Origin: Macquaria australasica
Lineage: Eukaryota; Chordata; Actinopteri; Centrarchiformes; Percichthyidae
DNA length: 64,000 nt
Assembly (NCBI GenBank): GCA_005408345.1
Contig: SEMN01000561.1
Span: forward strand, 248,001 to 312,000
Direction of reading: 5' to 3'
Shown: in pieces, positions 34,678-45,460 of the stretch
Position numbering within the stretch: the stretch's first letter is position 1
How the letters are laid out: the number at the start of each line of letters is the position of its first letter
The notes under the pieces: generated by a model
Databases searched by the model: none
Told to the model about the DNA's origin: nothing
Seen by the model: the letters and a program-made list of their open reading frames with translations, nothing else
Position numbers and translations under genes: made by a program

Positions 34678-34800
34678 CTGAGCTGTGGAGTTTTTTGGCA
34701 TGTTTGAGCAAAAATTCCCAAGTGACTTAGTCCGCAGGTAACTCAGGGCGATGACTTCAAGGTAGAGGGTTGGGTGAGAAAGGCGCTCACTAGTTCTGAA

Positions 34801-35063
34801 ATGAAACGCCAGTTCGATCGTTCCGCAATATTGTCAGACATTTCAAAGTTGGCGGCAAAGTGTTGGCTCTGTTGCCTATTGTCTGTTCTGCACTCTCTGC
34901 TCCATTTTCCGGACCATGCGATGTGCACCAAAAATGTAGCAATACAGACTACGTAATCGGTACCCCTAAGAGGAAGCGAAAAACACGCATCTGTCGCATC
35001 AATATGATGAAACTGTATCAAACCCGTGAAGATCCCACTAGCGTTGTAGTGAAAAACGAACAC
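34801..35063 (+). pseudogene. Gypsy integrase C-terminal fragment, copy 4
   Basis: Same as copy 1. Confidence 0.6.
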
Positions 35064-35099
35064 TTACGCACACACGTGTGAAAAGCATTCTTTTCAACA

Positions 35100-35172
35100 G
35101 TTTCCGTAGTGTAGTGGTTATCACGTTCGCCTCACACGCGAAAGGTCCCCGGTTCGAAACCGGGCGGAAACA
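35100..35172 (+). tRNA. tRNA-Val-CAC, unit 4
   Basis: Canonical copy identical to 18367-18439. Confidence 0.92.
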
Positions 35173-36104
35173 CAATTGTTTACTACTAAGTGTTCCATTA
35201 AATTTGTTAAGCTGACACTGTTATCCAAAATGACTTAGGAGTACGTTCAGTACATCCCGCAAATTGCAAGAACCATGCAATTACATCAATTTCATCAAAT
35301 TTGCTGAACTCCTTCAGGTGCTACATTTAGAAACAATAAGAGACAGAAAAATAATTTTATTTTAGGGGCCAAGGTGCAGTCTGAACAGATGAGTTTCAGG
35401 TCTGCGATGGAAGAGGTATAAACTTTGTGCATTCCTGGTGTCAATGGGGAACTTGTTCCACCATTGTGAAGCCAGGACGGCAAACAGTCGTGATTGTGTT
35501 GAGTGGTAGCTGGTTCCCCCTCGTACTGAGGGAGTAGCAAGCTGACTGGCAGTAGCAGAGCGTAGTGGACTGGCTGGAGTGTATGGTTTGACTCTGTCCT
35601 GCATGTTGGCTGGGCCTGAGCCATTCGCAGCCACTGCTAGCCAGTGCAAGGTGCAGAGGAGCTGTGTATTGTGGCAGAAATTGGGTAAATTGAAGACCTG
35701 CCGAGCTGCTAGACTCTGGATGAGCTGCAGAGGTCGGATGGCACATACAGGCACACCAGCCAGGAGCGAGCTGTAGTAGTCTAGGCGCGAGATGACAAGA
35801 GCCTGGACCAGAACCTGTGGCGCCTCCTAGGTGAGGAACAGTCGTGATTGTGTTGATTGGTATGGAGGGAGTAGCAAGCCGATTGGCAGTAGCAGAGCGT
35901 AGTGGACTGGCTGGAGTGTATGGTTTGGCCTGAGCCATTCACAGCCACTGCAGCCACCAATAGCCAGTGCAAGGTGCAGAGGAGCTGTGTATTGTGGCAG
36001 AACTTGGGTAACTTGAAGACCTGCCGAACTGCTAGACTCTGGATGAGCTGCAGAGGTCGGATGGCACATACAGGCACACCAGCCAGGAGCGAGTTGCAGT
36101 AGTC
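35173..36104 (-). mobile_element. LINE-B fragments, spacer 4 right
   Basis: As 18440-19371 with a few private substitutions. Confidence 0.7.
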
Positions 36105-36383
36105 TACAAACCACTTGCTGACTGACGTGCTGACGTGCTCAGGTGAACGTATTGTCTCATTTCCGGTTGCCGGTGTTTCTGTGTTACTGGTTGCAAATTT
36201 TGCTGCTCCAGCTAAACCCAGTTAATTTTGATATTTTCTTTACTATAGCGGTTAATTACCCGCTATACATTTAAGGATGCACTAGCTCTGTTTAAGCACT
36301 CATATCTGTCTCCTGTTAGCGACTTTCCGCTAATCCCACAGTTGTTTACACGCTAGTTAGTTGCTACTTTAGCTAAGTTAGCG

Positions 36384-37244
36384 ATGGCGTCTCTCTCTCC
36401 TTCTCCCTCTCCTGCTCTCTCCTGCTCGGTGTGTCAGATGTTTAGTTACTCCTCTGCCTCCTTTAGTGATAATGGTACGTGTAACAAAGGTAGTTTATTC
36501 ACTGTGTTGGAGGCAAGGCTCAGTGAGTTAGAGTCGCGGCTCCGCACCATGGAGAGTCAGTCAGCTGTAGCTAGCCAGCCCCTAGCCGGTGCGAGCCGAC
36601 CAGAGGTAGCTTCTGCTAGCCGTCCCCTGGCAACTCCCGAGCAGCCGGGAAGCCAGGGAGGCTGGGTGACTGTCCGAAAGAAGCATAGCCCTGAACCAAA
36701 GCCCACGGTTCACCACCGACCCGTTCACGTTTCTAACAGGTTCTCTCCACTCAGCGACACACCCGCTGAGAAACCAACTCTGATTATTGGCAGTTCCATT
36801 TTGAGAAACGTGAAATTAGCGACACCAGCGACCATAGTCAAATGCATCCCAGGGGCCAGAGCGGGCGACGTTCAATCCTATTTAAAACTGCTGGCTAAGG
36901 ATAAACGTAAATATGCTAAGATTGTTATTCACGTCGGCGGTAATGACAGCCGATTGCGCCAATCGGAGGTCACGAAAATGAATGTTGAGTCGGTGTGTAC
37001 ATATGCAAAGACAATGTCGGACTCCGTAGTTTTCTCTGGGCCCCTGCCTAATCTTACTAGCGATGACATGTATAGCCGCATGTCATCATTCAACCGCTGG
37101 TTGTCGAGGTGGTGTCCAGGTAATGAGGTGGGCTTTGTAGATAATTGGCGGACTTTCTGGAGAAGACCTGGTCTGATTAGGAGAGATGGCATTCATCCCA
37201 CTTTGGATGGAGCCGCTCTCATATCTAGTTTATCTCATTATTAG
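36384..37244 (+). pseudogene. LINE-A ORF1, unit 5, C-terminus replaced
   Basis: 286-residue frame, identical to the intact protein up to residue 281 except Cys36 to Gly (breaks the second CxxC) and Glu164 to Gln. The last residues come from the fusion with endonuclease sequence. All three esterase blocks are present. Confidence 0.8.
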
Positions 37245-37924
37245 ATTCGATTGGCTTCTGTCAGAGTGTACATAAACCCACTCACTGTTTTAACCACAAT
37301 GTTTATGGCATTGAAATTGAACATCTAATAGTCTTTCCACAGAATTCTTTTTTATCAGACCATTTTTTATTAACTTTTGAATTCCTATTACTGGACTACA
37401 CGCTATTAGTCAAACATTCCTACACTAGATGTCTATCTGATAGTGCTGTAGCTAAATGTAAGGAAGTGATTCCATCGGCATTGAATTCAGTTCCATGTCT
37501 CAATGTAACAGATGACTCCTATGCTAACTTTAGTCCCTCCCAAATTGATCATCTTGTTGATAGTGCTGCAGGCTCACTAAGATAAGATAAGATAAGATAA
37601 GCCTTTATTGTCCCACAGCGGGGAAATTTTTAGCGTTGCAGCAGCCAGCAAAAATGTCATATATAGAAATACAATAAAAATAAATAGAAAAATAGTCTTA
37701 TACACAGTATAGACAGAAATAAATAATAGAGTGACAGTTGTAAGTATGAACAAATAGATAAGATAAAAATATTGCACATATATAATATACATGTATATGA
37801 AAAATATTTCACAGCAACATATGAAGTAGATAACATCATGAATACAATATATGTATGAAGATAATGCACAGCAGTAGATGAAGTATAGTAGTGAATAGTC
37901 TGCACACTGACAGTCAAGTGTAGA

Positions 37925-39166
37925 TTACCGGGAGTTGTACTGATTATAGAGTCTGACAGCAGCAGGCAGGAAGGACCTACGGTACCTCTCCTTCAGACAC
38001 CGCGGGTGGAGCAGCCGGTCGCTGAAGGAGCTGCCCAGTTCTGAAAGAGTGACATGTAGGGGGTGGGAAGTGTTCTCCAGTAGTGATGATAGCTTGGCCA
38101 CCATTCTCCTGCCTCCCACCACCTCCACTGGGTCCAGAGGGCATCCAAGGACAGAGCTGGCCTTCTTTACCAGTCTGTCCAGTCTCTTTCTATCCCTGGA
38201 AGAGATGCCACTGGCCCAACAGGTCACCCCATACAAGACAGCTGATGCCACCACAGAGTCATAGAAAGTCCTCAGGAGCGCACCCTGCACTCCAAAAGAT
38301 CTTAGTCTCCTGAGCAAAAAGAGACGGCTCTGGCCCTTTTTAAACAGAGCGTCCGTATTGTCTGACCAGTCCAGTTTGCTGTTCAAGTGAACACCCAGAT
38401 ACTTGTACGATCTCACAATCTCAATGTCCGTTCCCTGGATGTTCACTGGTGTAGGTGGAGGGAGTTTGCGCCTGCCGAAGTCCACCACCAGCTCTTTGGT
38501 TTTACTCGCGTTGATCTGGAGGCGGTTCTGCTGACACCAACCCACAAAGCCCTGGGTCAGTTCTCTGTACTCCCCATCATCCCCGTTGGCGATGAGGCCG
38601 ACGATGGCAGAGTCATCAGAGAACTTCTGTAGGTGACAGTTCGAAGTGTTATGGGTGAAGTCCGCTGTGTAGAAGGTGAACAGGAAAGGCGCCAGAACGG
38701 TTCCCTGTGGAGCCCCTGTGCTGCAGAGAAGTGTGTCAGACACACAGTCCTGTAACCTCACATACTGTGGTCGGTTTGTGAGGTAGTCCAGGATCCATGC
38801 TGCCAGGTGATGGTCCACCCCAGCGTGCTCCAACTTGTCCCCCAGAATCCTGGGCTGGATGGTGTTAAAAGCACTGGAGAAATCAAAAAACATGATCCTC
38901 ACAGTGTTTCCAGCCTGTTCTAGGTGAGAGAGGGATGTTTGAAGTAGGTAAATGACAGCGTCATCCACCCCAATGCCAGGTTGGTAGGCAAACTGCAGAG
39001 GGTCCATACATGGGCTCACCAGCGGACGCAGGTGAACAAGGACCAGTCTCTCCAGGGTCTTCATCAGGTGAGAGGTCAATGCCACTGGCCTATAGCCATT
39101 GAGGTCCTTGGGGTGTGGGGTCTTCGGCACAGGAACCAGACACGATGTTTTCCACAGTTTTGGCAC
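37925..39166 (-). pseudogene. Rex1 copy 2 RT and C-terminus
   Basis: 413-residue uninterrupted frame from LWKTSCLVPVPKTPHPKDLN through motif A FFDFSSAFNT, motif B GAPQGTVLAPFLF and motif C FSDDSAIVGL, GQSRLFLLRRLRSFG and the natural stop. It is separated from the upstream domain by one missing C near 39167. All RT catalytic residues are present, so only frameshifts prevent a complete ORF2. Confidence 0.85.
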
Positions 39167-40843
39167 CTCCCCAGCTTCAGACTCAGGTTGAACAGGTGTT
39201 CAACAATCCCACACAGCTGGTCCGCACAGGACTTCAGAAGTCTGGAGCTGATGCCGTCTGGGCCCGCCGCCTTCCCCACCCTTATCTTCCTCAGTTCGTT
39301 TCTCACCTGGGATGTTGTGAGGAACAGTCCAGTTGAGCTTGTAGAGAGCATGGGGGCTGAATGGGGGGTGTTTGCGGGTGTGAAATGGGGAGATGGGCCC
39401 AGCCCAGGCTGTGGTGTGGGTGTATTAAGTGGCTGTAAGCTGAGGGCTGTGGGGAGTGATAAGTGGTGAGATGAGGGAGGGGGGGGGGCTGTAGGCAGGG
39501 AGGGTAGATGGTAATGATGGTTGCAGAGGAGACGGGGCAGGGGGAGGGGTAGATGCCTGATCGAATCTGTTGAAGAATACGTTCAGGTCATCTGCCCACT
39601 TCTGATCCCCCGCAGGCCGGGGCTTGGAGTCCATATGGCCCGAGATGGTTTTAAGGCCCTTCCAAACTCCTCTGGTGTTATTTTTCTGCAGTTGACTCTC
39701 CAACTTTCTCCTGTAGCTGTTTTTCCCCTCCCTGATCCTCTTCCTTAGCTCTCGCTGGACACTCTTCAACTCCTCCTTGTTACCCGATACAAAAACTCTC
39801 TTTTTTTCCTTGAGGAGAGCCTTAATATCAGGAGTAATCCAGGGTTTATTGTTGGCGAAACAACGTACAGTCCTAGTGGGGATGGTGTTTTCCACACAGA
39901 AGTTTATGTAGTCCGTCAGACAGTCTGTGAGGTTGTCAATATCCTCCCCATGAGCGTCACTAAAAATGTCCCATACAGTAGTGTCAAAACAGTCCTTTAA
40001 AGCCTCCTCTGCTCTGTTAGACCACTTCTTCACTGTGCGTGGGACAGCAGGCAGCCTGCGCACAAGAGGTCTGTAGACAGGCCTGAGATGCACAAGGTTG
40101 TGATCAGATCTGCCCAGGGGGGGGAGACTCAATGAGATGTATTCGTCCTTGGTGTTGGCATAACACAAGTCCAGTATTCTGTTGTCTCTGGTATGGCACG
40201 TAACATACTGAGTGAATGTGGGTAGAGAGGAGGACGGAGGGGCATGATTAAAATCACCAGAGATGACGAGGAGGGCATCTGGGTGTTGTGTCTGCAGCCT
40301 GCTTACTGCTGAGAGCAGGACATCACAGGCTGCCTCAGCGTTAGCAGAGGGGGGAATGTAAGCTACCATCACGATGGCATGCGAGAATTCCCTCGGTAGA
40401 TAGTTTGGCCTCATGCTAACAGCTAGCAGTTCAATGTTCTTGTCGCAGGTTTGCTCCTTAACAGTGATGTGCCCAGGGTTACACCATCTGTCATTAACAA
40501 ACACTGCCAGCCCTCCTCCCTTCCTCTTACCGCTCTCCATCGTCCTGTCCGCCCGAAAAAGTTGGAAGCCATTAACTGAAACGTCCGTATCCGGAGTTAG
40601 CGCGGTTAGCCAAGTCTCCGTGAATAGCATGATGCTACACTCCCGGTATTCCCTCTGATGCCGGGTCAGCGCCGCCAGCTCGTCCATCTTGTTGGAGATA
40701 GATCTTACATTCCCCATGACAATGGAGTCACCATGGCTGCCGGCGGTAACTATGGACGCCGTCTCTAAGGGCATCAGCAGTCTTGTTTCCATAAACGATA
40801 AACAAAATGTCCAAAAAACTCCAAAGATGCCAAAAAATAGCAA
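39076..40843 (-). pseudogene. Rex1 copy 2 endonuclease and linker
   Basis: Main frame 39425-40843, with the linker and RT start in frame 39076-39351. The endonuclease blocks match copy 1 but with NVRSISNKMDEL. The frame changes in the G-run at about 39479-39487. Confidence 0.8.
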
Positions 40844-41372
40844 AATAACAAGTACTAAAAATACATAGCAAATACATACAGATATATAGCAAAAAAAGAA
40901 TGAGTATACTTCACTAGCAAACTAGTAAACTCAAAAAAAACTCAAACCGCGAACGGGAGCTGCTGCAACAGGCTGCCACTCACAGCGGCGCCGGAACGAC
41001 AAAAAAAACAAAAAAACAACAACAAAAACACGAATAACACTCGACTCTATCGCCCCTCTAAAAAAGAAGATAATAAAACAGAGGAGGTTAGCTCCATGGT
41101 ATAACCCGCAAACCCGCAAATTAAAACAAACATCGCGAAAACTTGAAAGGAAATGGCGTTCCACCAATCTGGAAGAATCACGTTTAGCCTGGCAAGTTAG
41201 TCTTAAAATTTATAGGAAGGCCCTCCATAATGCCAGAGCAGCCTACTACTCATCATTAATAGAGGAAAATAAGAACAACCCCAGGTTTCTGTTCAGCACT
41301 GTAGCCAGGCTGACAGAGAGTCACAGCTCTGTTGAGCCATGTATTCCTATAGACCTCAGTAGTAATGACTTT

Positions 41373-42597
41373 ATGAGCTTCTTTAATGATAAAATTCTAA
41401 CTATTAGAGACAAAATTCAGCACCTCCTGCCCTCAGTTGGTACTGACTTATCTTCAAACACAGGAACCTTAGAAACAACTGTAAAACCTGTACATTTAGA
41501 CTGCTTTTCTCCCATCAACCGTAATCAACTAACTTCCATGATTTCCTCATCTAAGCCATCAACGTGTCTCTTAGACCCCGTCCCAACTGGGCTGCTTAAA
41601 GAAGTTTTACCCTTAGTTAGCACTTATTTACTAGATATGATCAATCTGTCCTTATTAAAAGGCTATGTGCCACAGTCCTTTAAAGTAGCTGTAATTAAGC
41701 CTCTTCTTAAAAAGCCCACTCTTGATCCAGGGGTTTTGTCAAATTATAGACCTATATCTAACCCTCCTTTTCTCTCTAAGATCCTTGAGAAAGCAGTCGC
41801 CAATCAGTTGTGTGACTTTCTACACAACAACAAGCTGTTTGAGGATTTTCAATCAGGATTTAGAGTGCATCATAGCACAGAGACAGCACTGGTGAAAGTC
41901 ACAAATGACCTTCTAATTGCATCCGACAAAGGACTTGTCTCTGTACTTGTCTTACTATATCTTAGTGCTGCATTCGATACCATTGACCATCACATTCTAT
42001 TACAGAGACTAGAACATTTAATTGGCATTAAAAGGTACTGCACTAAGCTGGTTTAAATCCTATTTATCAGATCGATATCAGTTTGTACACGTTAATGATG
42101 AATCCTCTATGCACGCCAAAGTTAGTCACGGAGTTCCACAAGGTTCTGTGCTTGGACCAATTCTATTTACCTTGTATATGCTTCCTTTAGGCAATATTAT
42201 TAGGAAGCACTCCATAAATTTTCATTGTTATGCAGATGATACCCAATTATATTTATCGATCAAGCCAGATGAAACCAATCAATTAGCTAAACTTCAAGCA
42301 TGCCTTAAGGACATAAAAACCTGGATGACCTGCAATTTTCTGATGTTAAACTCAGACAAAACCGAAGTTATTGTACTTGGCCCCGAACACCTTCGAAACA
42401 CATTATCTAAAGATATAGTTTCTCTAGATGGCATTGCCCTGGCCTCCAGCGAAACCGTAAGGAATCTTGGAGTTATCTTTGATCAGGATATGTCCTTTAA
42501 CTCCCACATAAAACAAACTTCAAGAACTGCCTTTTTCATTTACGTAACATTGCAAAAATCAGGCACATCCTGTCTCAAAAAGATGCAGAAAAACTAG
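41373..42597 (+). pseudogene. LINE-A unit 5 reverse transcriptase
   Basis: Frames 41373-42056 and 42022-42597, separated by one extra A near 42030. Motif A reads VLLYLSAAFDTIDH, so the catalytic Asp is Tyr. Motif B (HGVPQGSVLGPILF) and motif C (HCYADDTQLY) are intact. Followed by LNSDKTEVIVLGPEH and NLGVIFDQDMSFN. Confidence 0.85.
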
Positions 42598-43152
42598 TCC
42601 ATGCATTTGTTACATCTAGGCTGGATTATTGCAACTCTCTACTATCAGGCTGCCCCAATAAGTCCCTTAAGACTCTCCAGCTGATTCAGAATGTTGCGGC
42701 ACGTTTACTGACAAGAACCAGAAAGAGAGAACATATTTCTCCAATATTAGCTTCTCTACACTGGCTCCCTGTAAAATCCAGAATAGAATTTAAAATCCTT
42801 CTCCTCACCTTCAAAGCCCTAAATGGTCAGGCACCATCATATCTTAAAGAGCTCATAGTACCCTATTACCCCACTAGAGCACTGTGCTCCCAGAATGCAG
42901 GGTTCCTTGTGGTTCCTAGAGTCTCTAAAAGTAGAATGGGAACCAGAGCCTTCAGCTATCAAGCTCCTCTCCTGTGGAACCAGATCCCAGTTTGTGTACG
43001 GGAGGCGGACAACCTCCTCACATTTAAGAGTAGGCTTAAGACTTTCCTCTTTGATAAAGCTTATAGTAGGGCTGACTCAGGTGACCCCTGAGCCCCCCCT
43101 TAGTTATGCTGCTATAGGCCTAGACTGCCGGGGACTTCCTATGATGCACTGA
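42598..43152 (+). pseudogene. LINE-A unit 5 C-terminal coding region
   Basis: SRLDYCNSLLSGCPNKSL, TLQLIQNVAARLLTRTRKR, ASLHWLPVKSRIEFKILL, then NLLTFKSRLKTFLFDKAYS and a stop at about 43091. This is the standard ORF2 C-terminus of fish L2 elements, shifted from the RT frame by a small indel. Confidence 0.8.
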
Positions 43153-43780
43153 GCTCCTTTCTCCTCCTCTTCCTCTCCATCTGTACGCCCTCATATCCCA
43201 TCAATGCTTGTTATTAATTCAACTTCTTCCCGTAGTTGTGTGCTTTCTCTCCTCTCTCTCTCTCCCTCCCCTTCTGTTGCTTTCTGCAGGTGTTTCTGCC
43301 TCTGGAGCTGTGGAAGTCTGGGTCTGTGGTTGCTGCCGCCTGCTGCCCCCGTGTTCCTGCTCTGCACCCGCTGATGCTATTGCTGTTGTTGCTGTTATTA
43401 GTATTGCTATTATAATGTTGCTCTTAGTGTTGTTTCCGTTGGTGTTAACATCAATTCCATTACCATATCTATGCTGTATTGAGCTGCTGTATGTTCTCTT
43501 TCCTCCTGCTCTCTCTCTCCCGCTCCCCCCTTCCCCCTTCAACCCAACCGGTCGAGGCAGATGACCGCCCACCTTGAGCCTGGTTCTGCTCGAGGTTTCT
43601 ACCTGTTAAAGGGAGTTTTTCCTTGCCACTGTCGCATAGTGCTTGCTCATGGTAGGAACTGTTGGGTCTCTGTAAATATAAAGAGTCGGTCTAGACTTGC
43701 TCTATTCGAAAAAGTGCCCTGAGATAACTTTGTTATGATATGGCGCTATATAAATAAAACTGAATTGAATTGAATTGAAT

Positions 43781-44815
43781 AAGTCCCTTAAGACTCTCCA
43801 GCTGAGTCAGAATGCTGCGGCACGTTTACTGACAAGAACCAGAAAAAGAGATCATATTTCTCCAATATTAGCTTCTCTACACTGGCTCCCTGTAAAATCC
43901 AGAATAGAATTTGAAATCCTTCTCCTCACCTTCAAAGCCCTAAATGGTCAGGCACCATCATATCTTAAAGAGCTCATAGTACCCTATTACCCCACTAGAG
44001 CACTGCGCTCCCAGAATGCAGGGTTCCTTGTGGTTCCTAGAGTATCTAAAAGTAGAATGGGATCCAGAGCCTTCAGCTATCAAGCTCCTCTCCTGTGGAA
44101 CCAGATCCCAGTTTGTGTATGGGAGGCGGACAACCTCCTCACATTTAAGAGTAGGCTTAAGACTTTCCTCTTTGATAAAGCTTATAGTAGGGCTGACTCA
44201 GGTGACCCCTGAGCCACCCCTTAGTTATGCTTGCTATAGGCCTAGACTGCCAGGGGACTTCCTATGATGCACTGAGCTCCTCTCTCCTCCTCTTCCTCTC
44301 CATCTGTACGCCCTCATATCCCATCAATGCTTGTTATTAATTCAACTTCTTCCCGTAGTTGTGTGCTTTCTCTCCACTCTCTCTCTCTCTCTCCCCTTCT
44401 GTTGCTTTCTGCAGGTATTTCTGCCTCCAGAGCTGTTGAGTCTGGATCTGTGGTTGCGGCCACCTGCTGCCCCCATGCTCCTGCTCTGCACCCGCTGCTG
44501 CTATTACTGTTGTTGCTCTTATTATTAGTATTGCTATTATAATGTTGCTCTTAGTGTTGTTTCTGTTGGTGTTAACATCAATGCCATTACCACAGCTATT
44601 GCTTTACATCCCTATGTGGAACTGTATTGTGCTGCTGTATGTTCTCTTTCCTCCTGCTCTCTCTCTCTTGCCCCCCCCCCCCCTTCAACCCAACCGGTCG
44701 AGGCAGATGACCGCCCACCTAGAGCCTGGTTCTGCTCGAGGTTTCTACCTGTTAAAAGGGAGTTTTTCCTTACCACTGTCGCATAGTGCTTGCTCATGGT
44801 GGGAACTGTTGGGTC
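43781..44815 (+). repeat. Tandem duplicate of LINE-A 3' end
   Basis: Starts AAGTCCCTTAAGACTCTCCAG, repeating 42660 onward. It includes a frame (43775-44212) with the same C-terminal protein and the 3' UTR, and ends near 44815 before the LINE tail. Close but not identical to the first copy, with a different poly-pyrimidine tract and an 11-C run near 44680. Confidence 0.8.
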
Positions 44816-45460
44816 TCAGAACTGTTGGGTTTCAGACCAGAGAAAAGACAGAATTCGTTCAGTGTAATCTGCATAGCTGTGGTAGGTAAAGCCATGTGAG
44901 TGAATAACAGGGCCAAGTGACTTGGTCTAAAGAGCGCGAGATGACAAGAGCCTGGACCAGAACCTGTGGCGCCTCCTAGGTAAGGAACAGTCGTGATTGT
45001 GTTGATTGGTAGTGAGGGAGTAGCAAGCCGATTGGCAGTAACAGACCTTAGTGGACTGGCTGAAGTGTATGGTTTGACTATTTCCTGGATGTTGGATGGG
45101 CCTGAGCCATTCGCAGCCACCGGTAGCCAGTGCAAGGTGCAGAGGAGCTGTGTAGTGTGGCAGAATTTGGGTAAGAAGACCTGCCGAGCTGCTGGACTCT
45201 GGATGAGCTGCAGAGGTCGGATGGCACATACAGGCATACCAGCCAGGAGCGAGTTGCAGTAGTCTAGGCACGAGATGACCAGAGCCTGGACCAGAACCTG
45301 TGGCGCCTCCTAGGTGAGGAAGGGACATATCCACCTGATTTTGTGGAGAATGAATTTGCATGAGCGGGTTGTCGTAGCGATGTTGGCAGCAAAGGACAGC
45401 TGGTCATCCAGTGTCACACCCAGGTTCCTTGCAGTCTTCTCAATGGTAATGGAGAGGTCG
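44816..45460 (-). mobile_element. LINE-B fragment, right flank
   Basis: Minus strand. The right part encodes TARNLGVTLDDQLSFAANIA (about 45390-45450), upstream of the C-terminal region (VPVCAIRPLQLIQSPAARQV). The latter is joined to a short RT piece at 44820-44930. It preserves more 5' coding sequence than the array copies. Confidence 0.7.

Larger units (their letters stand above)
37567..41030 (-). mobile_element. Rex1 LINE, copy 2, same insertion site
   Basis: Same orientation and same position within LINE-A (after GCAGGCTCACTAA) as copy 1. The (TTATC)n tail is at 37581-37601. It lacks the hairpin arm and about 110 bases of 5' sequence present in copy 1. Confidence 0.85.
36105..43780 (+). 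mobile_element. LINE-A, unit 5, split by Rex1
   Basis: 5' UTR and ORF1 fused at about 37228 to the endonuclease (CATATCTAG then TTTATCTC), then Rex1, then RT, thumb, C-terminus and a full 3' UTR to the TTGAATTG tail. It is the only unit retaining RT through the C-terminal coding region. Confidence 0.85.

Noticed and set aside
43219..43572. 117-codon minus-strand frame
   Set aside because: Antisense to the CT-rich LINE-A 3' UTR; composition-driven.
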